From Isoetes taiwanensis (Eukaryota > Streptophyta > Lycopodiopsida > Isoetales > Isoetaceae): a DNA stretch of 64,000 nucleotides. A program made the translations under genes and the position numbers. Where the stretch lies: positions 11,742,101 through 11,806,100 of the forward strand of contig JAJEKV010000015.1 in NCBI GenBank assembly GCA_021234155.1, read 5' to 3'. Below, in pieces: positions 35,401 through 46,815 of this stretch. The notes under the pieces are model-generated. The model had not been told where the DNA came from. It saw nothing but the letters and a program-made list of their open reading frames with translations, and did no database searches. The stretch's first letter is position 1. The number at the start of each line of letters is the position of its first letter.

Positions 35401-37217
35401 GGCATATTGTTCTTCTACGGAAGGATCTTCTCGTGCAATAACATGCGCATCTAAGAGTGGTAAGATAAAAGATGGAGATGGTGGTAAGATAGAAAGACTT
35501 GATAAGTATGTCACCTCAATAGGCGAGACACTTGCATTGCTCCACTTGAACTTGGTTTGGAGATTGAGAATTAGCGAGACTTGTAGACAAAGCGAGAGGT
35601 TGAGGCAGCGAGGAAATAGCTGCGTTTACGCCCGATAACAATAGGGTCATCGTCGATGCGACCAATCCTCGAAGGGTATCCCACATCTTCTACCATATCC
35701 TCTCCACCACCATCCTCGACATCATCTAAATCAATATCGGTAATTCTTGAAGGCGTGCAACATATCGAGCATCGGCTCGTCCACGAAAGAACCGTTCTCG
35801 GGTTCGTCAATAGTTTCATCCTCTTCATATTGATGGTATGCAATATCTTCATATTAGTGCGCTCGGCTTGAAATTCGCGGCGATAGGTTTCCCTTTGCAC
35901 GTAACTTAGAACTAATGGATCGGGATGGAGACGCTCTGAATGAGTTCATTAAGCGGGATGTAGCGTATTAACCATCATGTCAAATAATGTAATAAGTATA
36001 AAATACATACAACCATTTGTATAGACTCACGAATGACAAAAACATATTAAAAAAAAAAAAACCTCTTTATTCCTTTTTTTAGTACAACAATACTATTGTT
36101 CCATCTCAAATGGGAGAGGTCTATCATAGCGATAGTTGATGAATAACTCATCTCAATGTTTATGCTTTTAATAGCACACACCATGATATATCATTTTTTC
36201 TGAGATCTTGTAAAAAAAATCTTCCTCCCCTCCTTGACACTCTAAAAATTCACAATTGCATCGCTCACGGTTGTCAATAGAAGCTGTTGATGAACCACCG
36301 CAATATTGCCATGAACCCTGGCCGACCATCAATAAACTTCAACTCCTCATCACATGCCCCCCGACTATCGGTAGCGGCATTGGAATTCATTCCATAAATC
36401 CTCATCGCCAAGCATATTTAGTCAAAGTTTGCCAAGTTTTCCAATCGTGCTTTCGGGACACGCATATGGCATTAATGGAATGTGGGTATCTCGCTCCACT
36501 TCTATCTGGCGTCTTGGGAGATAAGGCGAATCGACTTACGGACAAATGCGGCTCCGCATAATGATGTATCTTTTTCCCCAATAAGCAAATTCTTGATCCA
36601 TAGGGATAGGTAAGTCTCACGGCCACAAGCCAAATGTCTTGCGATTGCCTAACAAAGGTCGGACTAATCTTTGCAATTCTTGAGGAATTTCCTTTCGGGC
36701 GGTGAGGCCAAGCGTTCTTGGGAAATGTGCGACACATGCAATGTTCTCATGATTGTAGCCCGCCGTGTTCTTTCGCGCGGGGAACACTTTCGGCGTTGGC
36801 GGCACCCATCCACATTATTGATGAATCGGGTTCTTTGCGGTTTCATATGCCTCTATGGACAACATTAAACCAAAATCCACATCTAGTTTGGAGGAGACAT
36901 CAGCATCATCTACCTACATATTTAGATATCATAAACATCTTGAATATATACTTGACTTGGGAGAGATACTCTTAAAAAAAAAACAAATAATAATTGTATA
37001 CCAACTTTGATATCCATGGCGAGCATCGGATCGGTGGGTTGTTCAAATGTACCAAATCTTATCGGATGGTCTTCAACAAGCTGTTCTAAGTCGTCTCTTC
37101 AGCCCCATACATCTTTTACAATCACAAACTATTTTGTCCCTCGCCAATTACAAAAGGTAAGTACTATATCTTTGCACAATAGTTTGAGCGGTGTGATAGA
37201 TACAATATATGGTAGTA
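35401..37217. other. Unassigned; possible 5' part of transposase or second element ORF
   Basis: Minus-strand frames here include an acidic one at 35,571-35,900 (DIDLDDVEDGGGEDMVEDV) just upstream of the HACPNDCM block, and overlapping frames at 36,402-36,846. Position and strand would fit the N-terminal part of the transposase or a TNPA-like second protein, but I recognise no domain. A short poly-A run lies at 36,050. Confidence 0.3.
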
Positions 37218-37250
37218 TAAACCCTAAACCCTAAACCCTAAATCCTAAAT
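37218..37250. repeat. Interstitial plant telomere-type repeat
   Basis: TAAACCCTAAACCCTAAACC continues into CTAAATCCTAAAT. There are three perfect AAACCCT heptamers and one variant, matching the Arabidopsis-type telomere repeat. Confidence 0.9.
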
Positions 37251-37254
37251 GGGC

Positions 37255-37545
37255 GAGGTGGGCGGGGACCGTAGTCCTCTCCACTCAAGGTGAAGCCAGG
37301 CCATGCCCTTTCAGTCACGACCCTTATATAAGTTTCAATTTCAATAAAGATCTTTTGGGGCAGCTAGCCCGATACATAGAGTCCCCTCCACTCAAGGTGA
37401 AGTCGACATATGACCTTGACTCTTGACACCTCAATTTTGTAATCTACATTGTACTTAGTAAGGTATGAAGGTGAGTTTGGGCTGGCACACTGGTCCTCTC
37501 CACTCAAGGTGGGGCGGCCAGTGTCCTTGACCAAAAACACTGCGT
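37255..37545. repeat. ~110-bp repeat, 3 degenerate units (same core as 19,640-20,012)
   Basis: GTCCTCTCCACTCAAGGTG or a close variant occurs near 37,274, 37,381 and 37,493, followed by GGCCATGCCC- or GGCCAGTGTCC-like words. It shares its core with the repeats at 19.6-20.0 kb. Confidence 0.8.
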
Positions 37546-37840
37546 TTTTACTACTTTCATTACCGTCCTCTCCTAGTTTATATATGTCTAGGCTACTAAA
37601 TACAAGAATCGGTAACTTACATGTGGCGGTTCGCATATCCGACCTCCACGGTGGTAAGACAACATCAATCGTCTCTGGCCATCTCGGTCGATCATCTTAG
37701 ATGACCATGGCGATCCATGTAGAGGCGACAACAAGTATAAGATATGGTTAAAAGAAGAACACCAAAGCTAGGCTAGAAGAGGGCGAAAAGAAAATAACAA
37801 TGAAGGTCGAGAAAAAAGTTGTTTATATAGAAATCTTTAA

Positions 37841-38170
37841 CGTCGCATGCGGCGTGGCGTCGCCCGGCGGCGTAGTGTCAACGGTCACATGCCGAGGTCA
37901 CCTACGACTTGGCGGTACACACTGGCGAAATGCGATGCGGGCGTGTCATCGTTACGTAGAACCACGTCGCATGCGGCGTATAGTCAACGGTCAAAATCCG
38001 GTCACATGCGACTGGCGTTACTGCGTGGCAAATGCGTCTTGGCGTGTCTACGGGTTACATGCGTCGCGTCGCATGCGGCGTATAGTCAACGGTCAAATTC
38101 CGGGGCACATGCGACCTAGCGATTACCGCGTGGCAAATACGTCTTGGCGTGTCTTATGTTACGTAATGTC
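37841..38170. repeat. CG-rich subterminal minisatellite, ~102-124-bp units
   Basis: Three units each begin with exact CGTCGCATGCGGCG (37,841; 37,965; 38,067). The last two share GTATAGTCAACGGTCAAA, CACATGCGAC and GTCTTGGCGTGTCT at a 102-bp period. The plus-strand Arg/His-rich frames here come from the repeat. Confidence 0.85.
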
Positions 38171-40134
38171 ACATGGCGTCGCATCGCGACGTCGACATTG
38201 TCATGACATTTGTCATTGACATTTGTCGGTTATGAAATTTATGTATACCTATCTTTGTTACGAGCAACTTTGAAATCGAGCAAGTTTTGTGTAACAACCT
38301 AAAATCTGCATACCTCAAAACACTTGAACATAGCTTGATTATTTGCATCCGCGAGCAAATTGCGTGACAAAGTCGACATTTTAGTGACATTTGTCGTGGC
38401 GATGCGGTGGGCGATGGCGTTTTTAGGCAAATTTTGATCGGGCAGCTTTGACACATGGGACATTAATGCCTTGGATTTGCAAGGGTCGTCGAAGCGGTTC
38501 TCCCACTATCTTTGGACACCAAGTTCCTCATTCGGATTGCATTTTGTTGCTTCTCTAAAGATGTTGGGTGAGGATATGGGAGTCCCACTTTTGACTACCC
38601 AATCTTCTCGTTGTAGAAATTCTAGGGGTAAATCCATATGTCATTTCTAATTCCTTCTTTTTCTCTTTTCTGGATCAACCCGGAAGCTAAATTATGAGCT
38701 CAAAAATTACGGATCAACCATCTCAACTCCATGTCCATCACTAAATTCATACGCTTTTCAAAATACCCATAGCACAAATAGGCCTATATAAATTAAAACA
38801 AGCAATATTATTGTCATATCCTTATTCATCGTGGCATTCATCTTCTTGATATCCATCGATCATATTCATCTTCTTCATATTTTTATCTTCAAATTCCATT
38901 TTGAAAAGCGATTTCAGAAATCTATATCATATCATATATCCGGTTTTTGTATTCTACATCATGCTTATATATATAAAGGCGGTGCCTCAAAAATTACGGA
39001 TCAACCATAAGCTAAATTCGAGCTCAAAAATTACGGATCAACCGGGAGCTAATCGAGCTCAAAACTACCATATTATAGTTATATCAAAAGATAGAATTTA
39101 AGTTGCTTCAATACCAAATATCGACTCAAGCGGCTGAAAACTTTTACGCAAAGGGTTGTTGCATCTGCATCAACAACTTTGTAATTTCAACACCGGTGAA
39201 GGATCCTTAGCCCGGTGATATAAATTTTTACCTTGGATATCTCTCTCAAGCGAAACCACATCATTCACTGCAAATTCTTTGCCTTGACAAATCTGCTCCG
39301 ACCTTTTGTGAAGACATAACTTTGGGAACTATCCCAATAACGATTATCTAAATTTCCACATGCATTGATTTTCATCATTTTTTTTCTCCACAATTCCGCC
39401 CATAAGGCAAATGTTAACCTGCGTTGATTTTTGGAATGGCCAGTTGAAACAAAAAATCCAGCGAGAATCGGTTATCAAATCAAAGCTGCCCACTTGGTTG
39501 CACAAACCGCGAAATGAAATGCCGGTCTCAAGGACTTTCTTATCTAACCAATCTACACTATCTTGAGAGCCAACTAGATCCACCACGAAATATCGGTGGA
39601 GTGTCTAGCATAATATCCTCTAAATTTTGAACTTTTGTAGCGCATGGCTCGATTATCAAGCGTGAATCAAGCTCTCACGAAAAGATGGGCGCATCATTTT
39701 CTATACTCCTTGCCAACCACGATTGTTTGCACCTTGATTGTTTGCCCTAAATCGCTTTAAAAACAATGTGAACATGAATTGAAGGAAAAAGTAGTACCAT
39801 CTGTCAAGCTATCGTGTACATATACCATGAAGATCGGAGAAGAATAAATTGTGTTGAACTTTGTAAGCCGCGACATTGTGCTTACTACATATGGAACCAT
39901 TTGTTTTGAATTCTGAAGCCATCGAAGAGGATGAAAAAAAGCGACCCCCGGGCTAAAGGGCACCTGCTTGTCGAACATTAGGTGGTTTAGAATTATTACG
40001 GATGAAGCTCAATCCATTAGAAATGCTCACACTAAAAGTTCATGTGCTTCTTTGGGGCTTAAGGGCACAATGAAGATGGTGCCTTTACGGAACATCGACC
40101 TTCTCGACACATATGTCACATCGTCACATATCAC
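38171..40134. other. Unassigned interior with local repeats
   Basis: GACATTTGTC occurs several times at 38,195-38,400. CTCAAAAATTACGGATCAACC occurs at 38,699-38,719, 38,986-39,006 and about 39,023-39,043, with AGCTAAATT between. No coding region is recognised. Confidence 0.4.
38672..39066. repeat. Dispersed/tandem ~38-bp repeat (AGCTCAAAAATTACGGATCA)
   Basis: One unit at 38,672-38,720 and two adjacent degenerate units at 38,986-39,066 share GGATCAACC, AGCTAAATT and CTCAAAAATTAC. Confidence 0.8.
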
Positions 40135-40157
40135 GAAAGTTCTAGAATGTTCTAGAA
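40135..40157. promoter_or_regulatory. Perfect heat-shock-element-like array (5 alternating GAA/TTC modules)
   Basis: GAA-ag-TTC-ta-GAA-tg-TTC-ta-GAA has exact 5-bp spacing, the arrangement bound by heat-shock factor trimers. A TATAAG word follows at 40,179-40,184. The target is unclear because no gene starts nearby on either strand. Chance formation from a TCTAGAA-rich repeat is possible. Confidence 0.45.
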
Positions 40158-40211
40158 AGTTTTAAAAAGTTTTTAAAATATAAGAGAATCTTGGGTGAGC
40201 CTAAGGAATCC

Positions 40212-40247
40212 TTCTAGAAAATTCGAATGTTGTAGAAAGTTCTAGAA
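40212..40247. promoter_or_regulatory. Second heat-shock-element-like cluster
   Basis: TTC-ta-GAA-aa-TTC, then two imperfect modules, then GAA-ag-TTC-ta-GAA, all in 5-bp register over 36 bp. It lies about 55 bp from the perfect array. Confidence 0.4.
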
Positions 40248-41159
40248 TGAATGTTGCGAGAGAATACACTTATTTTTTCTTCCCAAAGCGAGCTATGTTC
40301 CAATTCCACTTTCCATGTATGGATCTAGAAACAAGGCCATCGCGGTGTAGCCACATAGTATCTCGGCTTTTCAAAATCCTCATCAATGGAATTCGGCTTC
40401 ATATGGAACTTGTGCAATTGAAGCATAAATTCCTCCACCATCATATATCACAAAAATCATCAGAGGGCGTTTGGCGGTAAAGTTGCAAGTTCAAGCATTG
40501 CTGCTTGATTCCAACCTTGATGTTGATCTTTTCAACTTCCATAGTGCCATTAAATTACTTGTATACCCGGCATGAGATTTTAGATCATAACCTTCTTCCC
40601 CACTGTATTGGCGTATCCATATGTGCTTCTTTGGTTTTTTGATATAGTTCGACAATATTTTTCCAGCTCTTGCAAGCTCTCAAAGCCCCAAAAAAACTAT
40701 TTTTCCATGATTCGGTTTTGAAGAGTCTAGATGAAGGAGGTAAACCTAGAATCGCCATCGGGGCGTCGGGTGCAAGTCATATTAAACACTATAATGCTTG
40801 TACGGACAAAAGGTAAAAGTGTGGGATTTTTCTTGTGTTCTTGCACAAATTTTAAAGGCTTTATCATGTTCTTCTCTCGGCAACAATGATTGACAACAAG
40901 CCTATTGTCAAGTTACCTTCAAGGATTGTAAACTTGGAACAACTAGATTTTGACACGAGACAGCGTCGGTTTTATAATGAACAATTTATAGCGGTAGCAC
41001 ATCTCTGTGTGATGATGCATGCGCATGAGGCAACTGCGCTTAAATGAAGGCTGCGGGTTGGTCGTCGAGTCTTTTTGAGGCGGTATCAATCGGGGCGGTA
41101 TTGAATTTGTAATCCTAAAAACCATTAACCCGTTATTGCCGTGTATAAAAATATATCGT
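40248..41159. other. Unassigned interior
   Basis: Short frames on both strands, none recognised. No repeat beyond isolated words. Confidence 0.4.
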
Positions 41160-41521
41160 CACATGCAACCACCTCGTCACATATCGTCTTGGCGTGTCAT
41201 ATCGTCACATATACATCTTGGCGTGTCATATCACGACATATACGTACTGGCGTGTCTGTCCCGACATATCACGACACATCGTCACATCGACACATCGTCA
41301 CATATCTGGCGTCGCATGCGGCGTGGCGTCGTAAACATCCACGGCATGCGGACTGTCACTGTCGTCCACGGCATAGCGTCCACCTGGCGTGTGTCGGGGC
41401 GTCGCGCTACTGCGTCGCATGGCGTCGCATGCGGCGATGTGCTGCGACGTCGCGTCGCCGCGGGCGTCGCCGCGATGGCGTTATTTGCGGCGTCCGTCGT
41501 CGCATAGGCGTCGCAAGCCCC
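41160..41521. repeat. CG-rich subterminal repeat array, right side
   Basis: TTGGCGTGTCATAT and CGTCACATAT words at roughly 30-40-bp spacing (41,170-41,300) lead into CGTC-rich sequence. Exact CGTCGCATGCGGCG motifs lie at 41,310-41,323 and 41,423-41,436. It sits directly inside the right terminus. Confidence 0.7.
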
Positions 41522-41550
41522 GATCGCTAAATGTCCATTCTCTTGTTGTG
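41522..41550 (-). repeat. Right terminal inverted repeat (CACAA... type)
   Basis: On the minus strand it reads CACAACAAGAGAATGG then ACATTTAGCG, pairing with 13,701-13,729. The 31 bp just outside (41,554-41,584) resemble, in direct orientation, the 31 bp outside the left terminus (13,670-13,700). Confidence 0.55.
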
Positions 41551-42969
41551 CATGCCCATTTTCGCACTTGATAAAGCATTTATGGCGGCAACCCTTTTCT
41601 TCTGCGGTAAGGGTTCCTTGCCATGATCACATTGCTTGGGCTGGACCAAACACGGAAGAACATAATAGTTTTTCATATTGTTGGCATTGTTGAAAAAAAT
41701 ATAAGATCACATTGTGAAAACTATATAAAGTGCACAAATTACGCTATCGGACTACATGCGATGCGGCTCGGGATTCTCACTTATGGCCCTGCTTTTGTTG
41801 GGCGAGGAGATACACGAAGCGAGAAAATGCGGAAATGATTATGGCCCGACATGTTAAGATAGACAAACATTTTTTTGGATCACATTAGATCGAGATAAAC
41901 AAATATATCGAGTTTATTATACGGTATACACTCACATCACTTCATCGAGTTGACATTGAAGGCCATGGCGGTTCTTGAAGCCATCGGATCGTAAAAGGTG
42001 AGTAATTCGGACCTCAAGAATGAAATATCACCTAAGCCATCCATGAGACACCTAAAGGCTCCAGCGTGCGGCATAAGCGCTATTACTTGAGCAGTTATCA
42101 CTACAACCACTACCACGACCCTTTGCCTTCAATATCGATATCGCACAACTTACCTTTGAAAACTATTATCTTCATCCTTTCCCATAAACAATTAGGTTTT
42201 GTTGGGAGCGCAAGCTGGAGTTTACCATAAAACCTCTGAGGACAATTCGACTGCTGCGGTGGAATAACGCATGGCGGGGACTTCAAACCTTTAAAGATCG
42301 CGTAGAGGCGGATCGGGGTTTCGATCACATAATTGTTTGGGAACAATTGCCCGCGGCATAATATGATTGAAGATGGTAGCAATATTCTTGACCATAATGG
42401 CCTTCATGGAATAGTTCGAAAGGCAATGTATACCGGACTGCATCTAATGAGATTAGGTGCATTTTTATCCTTGATAGCTTTGCATGCATGCGGACTTTGT
42501 ATCTCTTCGATCTTTGTAAAATTCAAAAGCGTGAGAATGTGAAAGATCAAGTTAGGTTGGTTATGGTGTTTAAGATGGAAATGACATACCATGACGTTCT
42601 ATTCTTTGTAAAATCTTAATATACTCTTTATAAAAACTTGTGCAATTGTTGCATACCAGTAGCTATTGGCCATCTTCCATAGTCTACAAAATCAACAAAA
42701 AAAAGGAGCAATTAAAGTCTATTTACATATCTTCAAAAATGGCAGAATAAGGGAAGAATACCTACCTAAGTAATACTTTCTTAAGGAGTCTATGTGTTTA
42801 CTGCATATGTGCTCCAAACGTAATCATAGAAAAATGCCCAACCATTCTGCTCTAAACTTCAAAAACACTTGTAAATGAGCTCAACTTATGAATGTTCTCA
42901 TTCCTGCAATGCCAATCCAATATTAAATGTGTTAAAAAGTGTTCAAGCTATTCTAAATAACATACCTCA
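41551..42969. other. No gene seen
   Basis: Flank of the CACTA-type region. Short frames only, none recognised; a minus-strand frame at 42,110-42,382 overlaps nothing conserved that I can identify. Confidence 0.45.
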
Positions 42970-43014
42970 TTCATATTCTATTCATATTCATATTCTATTC
43001 TATTCTATTCATAT
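42970..43014. repeat. TATTC/TTCATA microsatellite
   Basis: Interrupted run of TATTC pentamers mixed with CATATTC hexamer-like variants. Confidence 0.9.
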
Positions 43015-46000
43015 GCACTCCGTCGTAATCTTCTACTGTAATACAATATCATAATCGCGTTGCTTTTATTTTTGGTGGCGCACTCTCATGTGCCCATGTA
43101 CACTGAGCCGTAAACATCGAATTCGAGTTGGGCACGTCAATTCTGCATCACCGGTGATGCAGCTGAGAAATCAATCAAAGATGGTTAAGCTCCCCGATTA
43201 TAACATTGTAAGGGGATTATGACATTGTGAGGGTAAGTTGTTTGGTCGGCTTACCCGTTTGCTCAATGAATTTGCTCCTTTGCTCCAATGAGCTGCTCCT
43301 GGCATGTTTGATCCCGGTATGCATTGGACCAATACACAGGCATGTTATTTGCAGTGGACCAAGCATTTATTCATGCCGTGCAGAAGCTTAACAAAAAAGG
43401 CAGTGAAATATCTAAAATATGTTAGTTAGAGCATTGCGATGGCAAGATACCAACAGGATAGTCCACATTAAATAGATGCTTACATTAAAGTATAGCTTCA
43501 TGTGGAGTGTTGATGTTATTATGCCTGTTCTTGTCTCCACGAATGCAAGTTGCAACCATAAAAGATGCTACCAACTGGAGCATTAAATGCACATGAGTGC
43601 AAGTTAAATCTAGGATGTAAGCAGAACCTAAAGCGAGAATCTAATTTATTCAAAGTGTAAGTAGAACAAAACTTTACTCTTTGGAGCATGAATATGGAAT
43701 TCATCACAACAACATCTCTATTCTTGTACTTAAACCCTCTAGCGTTATACCTTTTTTTTTGCGATTTAGGCTCGGATCATGGAATATTATGTCTGCAATA
43801 ATTTAGCACCAAAACCCTTAATGTTTTGGCATATAAGTTAATTCAATGGTAGCTCTATGTCCCTAATATTTCTGTTTTCTCAGCTGCAATTCAAACCTTA
43901 GATGTCGGTTTACTATTTCATGAAATATTATCCTGTTCATACCCTTAATACTAATATGTCTATAATTTTGTTTTACTGGTTATACAGGTAATGGAGAGTC
44001 TCTCTTGGCCCCAAGGAAGTCTTAAAGGGAGATATTAGGAACAGAAGACAGATGATGGAACAAAAGATATAATATAGCATATTACCTCCATTTCACCAAT
44101 GCAAATTGATTTTGCACGCTCCAGCTATACCTACATAGTCATTAAACAATACTTTAAAATATCAAATCAATGGTTAAAAGAATTCTCTACCACAGCGCCA
44201 CTTACCTTGTTACAGCAGAACCTTAATTCTCCATTACTGAGAAGCTAACAGAAGGAAAACAGACCCTGCAAAAACATGTACAAATTGTGAATGATATCTG
44301 CATGCAAATGTTTCAACCTAAATTATAGTTGATTGAACATATGCAGCATAACATTTCTAACAACGAATGAGTTACTGTTTGCATAGGAGGAATGAGAGCA
44401 TTATATTTGCTAGCACATAAGATAAAACCAAATTATGATATAGACATTGATCTGTGTGGTCATCATAAGCCATGAAAACCACCAAGAGCGATTAGTACCC
44501 GGAGAACATTTCTGAATTCAAGAAGATGAGAGACAATCAAACAAACATTCAACAATGAGCTCTGCATTGATTTTGCTCTGCAAAATAAATAATAACATGG
44601 AGTTGAGAAGTAGAAGTAGGTGAGCTGGTTGCATCATCTCAACGATATTCACTGCGCTGAAGTGACCATTGCATGACTTTAGCTACTAAGAATTAATGCC
44701 AATATGTAATATTAAGTTGGAATTCGGTTGAGTAGCCAAATCCAAAATTCTAAAAAACGGTCGAATCATACCTTTGGGTTTTCAATGCGGGGAACCCATG
44801 AGCTGGTTGAGCTCTCAGAAATCCAAGCTTTACTGAGCCTTTTAGTGAAGAAGGATAAAAACGTCAGTACATATTGGTAAAAGAAAACAGGAAAAATGTG
44901 CAAAGAATAGATGCTTGGTGCAAAGCAGCTAAGAAAAGCCTGAAGCCGGATGCTGTGCAGAACTTTGGTTCACATATAAAATTCCATGCAGTATTTACTT
45001 TTTCATTAGAAATGCAAAGATACAATCTCAAAGATGTTAATTTACGCCAATGGGCCGATTCTTCTCAAAAACAACAACAACATAAACAACTTGGTGGCTC
45101 AAGCTCAACACAGGATGCAAACTTCGTCTTCTGTGAGATCTTTTCCTTGTAATACACCAATGAAATTCCTAAAGAAGAAGAGGGAACAGATCATTATGCA
45201 AAGTAGACAAACCGAAAAGAATAACCCTAATGTTGCCTGAAACAACTGTTGCTTGGAAGGGATTAAAAGCGGTGGCATCAGGTTTACAAAAATCTCATGC
45301 AAAAATAAGTTCGAGGGGATTACGAGCGTTGTCGGAGGAAATGTAATGCGCTGATGAAGGTGCTGCACGGTTGTGGAAGTGCTACATGCGATGAGGCTCT
45401 AGTGCCCACTCTGCCGTAGATGAGAAGGCATTACCCAGTTCAAGAGCCAGTGGCGCAATGGTGAGGCACCAGAATGGGAAATAAGAAAAATTGTAGAGCA
45501 GGGATGAGAAATCGTAGGGAATAGGAGATTTTTGGATCCATTCTTCTTAGGCGTTAGTATTCCACGACTCGTCAATTCAAAATTCCGCATTTGAAAAAGG
45601 GTAACTTGCTTGCATCCATAGAGACCATAAAGAGAGGAGGGAGGAAGGGCAGCGGTATCGGCGTAAAGATCTGGCGTTCGCAGCGCGGAACAACAGCTCC
45701 CAAAATAAAAAAGAAGATTTGATTTTTGCCTCAGTGCCCTTTTCTTAGCACAAAACATATGGGAGAAGGAGTTTAATATCTTGAGGGTTTCCTTAAAAGC
45801 TCTTGGGTTTTGCTTCGTTTTCCACCTTAGCCCCCCTTTTTTTTTGTATTGGTGTAACAACAAGATGAAAAAATATAGTAGGCAATTGGCATTTGCAAGG
45901 TCACTTGGACCGAGGGAGACTTATAATGTTAGTAAACAAGATAAAGTAATGCAAATGCGCTTAGCCTAAAACCTAACTCTCTACCATGGTTTTAAAACTC

Positions 46001-46566
46001 GCACTAGTTGGTCATAGTAAAAGAAATTTGTAGTGCTCAGATAATATCCTCCAAGAACATCATTGGCTGCATGGTGAGGTCCAGTAGCTGTGAAGCAATA
46101 ATCTTGGCAAGGGTCGAATTACATCATTTTGTTTCGTCAATCTTTGTTCACATTTGTGACAAGTGTTGTCTTACACATTGGTTTGCAGTTTTTGCTAGTG
46201 ATGCGATTTACTCATGGATATATATATGCTTGCTTTAGAAATATAAGTATAGTTTATCTTAGTGGCACAACTAGACAATTTGGCATTTAGTTTAATTTGA
46301 CATGTTTTAGGCCAAGCAATTTTTTGTACAGTCTTGAGAGATTATGGCTATACATAAAGAAGTTGGTTGCACAGTCTTGAGTTTTGAGTGATTAAGGCTC
46401 TACACCAAGCAGTTTGTTGTACAATTTTGAGTCTTGAGCATGCATGACAGTTTGAGATAGCGCATGCTTTGAAAGGAAGAGAGCTATTTTTATGTCATGC
46501 CAAAATCACCTTAAATTACACCAATCCAACATTGCTTTATTGGCCCTTAACCACCTTACGTTACAC
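43015..46566. other. No convincing gene
   Basis: About 3.5 kb of AT-rich sequence. The longest frames are a 92-residue plus-strand frame (44,874-45,152) and a 154-residue minus-strand frame (45,399-45,863). Neither has a recognisable domain, and composition looks like spacer. CAG and CTG triplets are abundant here, unlike in the CACTA-type region. Confidence 0.45.
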
Positions 46567-46815
46567 CAACATGGCAACTGGGGAGCCCATTCAGCCTCCG
46601 GAATGGAAAGCGGCGGGCTTGATTCCGCTCAACAGGTAAACGAATCAAATTTTGCATCCTCCCCAGTTGCCATGTTGTGGGGGGACGAAACAGGGTCGCT
46701 GATTCCAGGACCCGCTCCCGGCCGCCGCCGGTCACGGGACCCCCTGGAATCATCTCCCCTGTTTCCATCCCCCCATACTTGCATCTAACCCCTGGAATCA
46801 TCTCCCCTGGAATCA
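46567..46815. repeat. Complex inverted and direct repeat cluster
   Basis: A perfect 19-bp inverted repeat, CAACATGGCAACTGGGGAG at 46,567-46,585 with its reverse complement at 46,659-46,677, has a 73-bp loop. A second, imperfect inverted repeat pairs 46,687-46,709 (GAAACAGGG...GATTCCAGG) with 46,743-46,765 around a GC-rich centre (GGCCGCCGCCGG). CCCCTGGAATCATCTCCCCT is repeated at 46,741 and 46,785. The GC-rich block contrasts with its AT-rich surroundings. Confidence 0.8.

Larger units (their letters stand above)
13701..41550. mobile_element. Composite/nested CACTA (En/Spm)-type element region
   Basis: The left edge begins CACAACAAGAAAAGGG and the right edge, read on the minus strand, begins CACAACAAGAGAATGG. 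The inverted match covers about 26 of 29 bases and both continue into CATTTAGCG. Plant CACTA elements typically begin CACTACAAGAAAA, so these look like variant CACTA termini. CG-rich subterminal arrays lie inside both ends (13,735-14,228 and 41,160-41,520), and a minus-strand CACTA transposase relic is internal. Further subterminal-type clusters at 20,656, 31,528 and 37,841 suggest at least two related elements, or an internal duplication, rather than one simple element. No clean 3-bp target duplication is visible (ATG on the left, CAT on the right), and similarity continues about 31 bp outside each terminus, so exact ends are uncertain. The 1.11-kb satellite array is passenger or host sequence. 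Confidence 0.5.

Noticed and set aside
37800-38219. 139-residue plus-strand frame
   Set aside because: It spans CG-rich minisatellite units and its Arg/His/Cys-rich composition follows from CGTC/GCATGC words.
41160-41520. CRISPR-like spaced repeats
   Set aside because: Repeats are short, irregularly spaced and CG-rich subterminal words in a plant-type context, with no cas-like genes.
45399-45863. 154-residue minus-strand frame
   Set aside because: No domain, no consistent neighbouring exons, and composition like the surrounding spacer.
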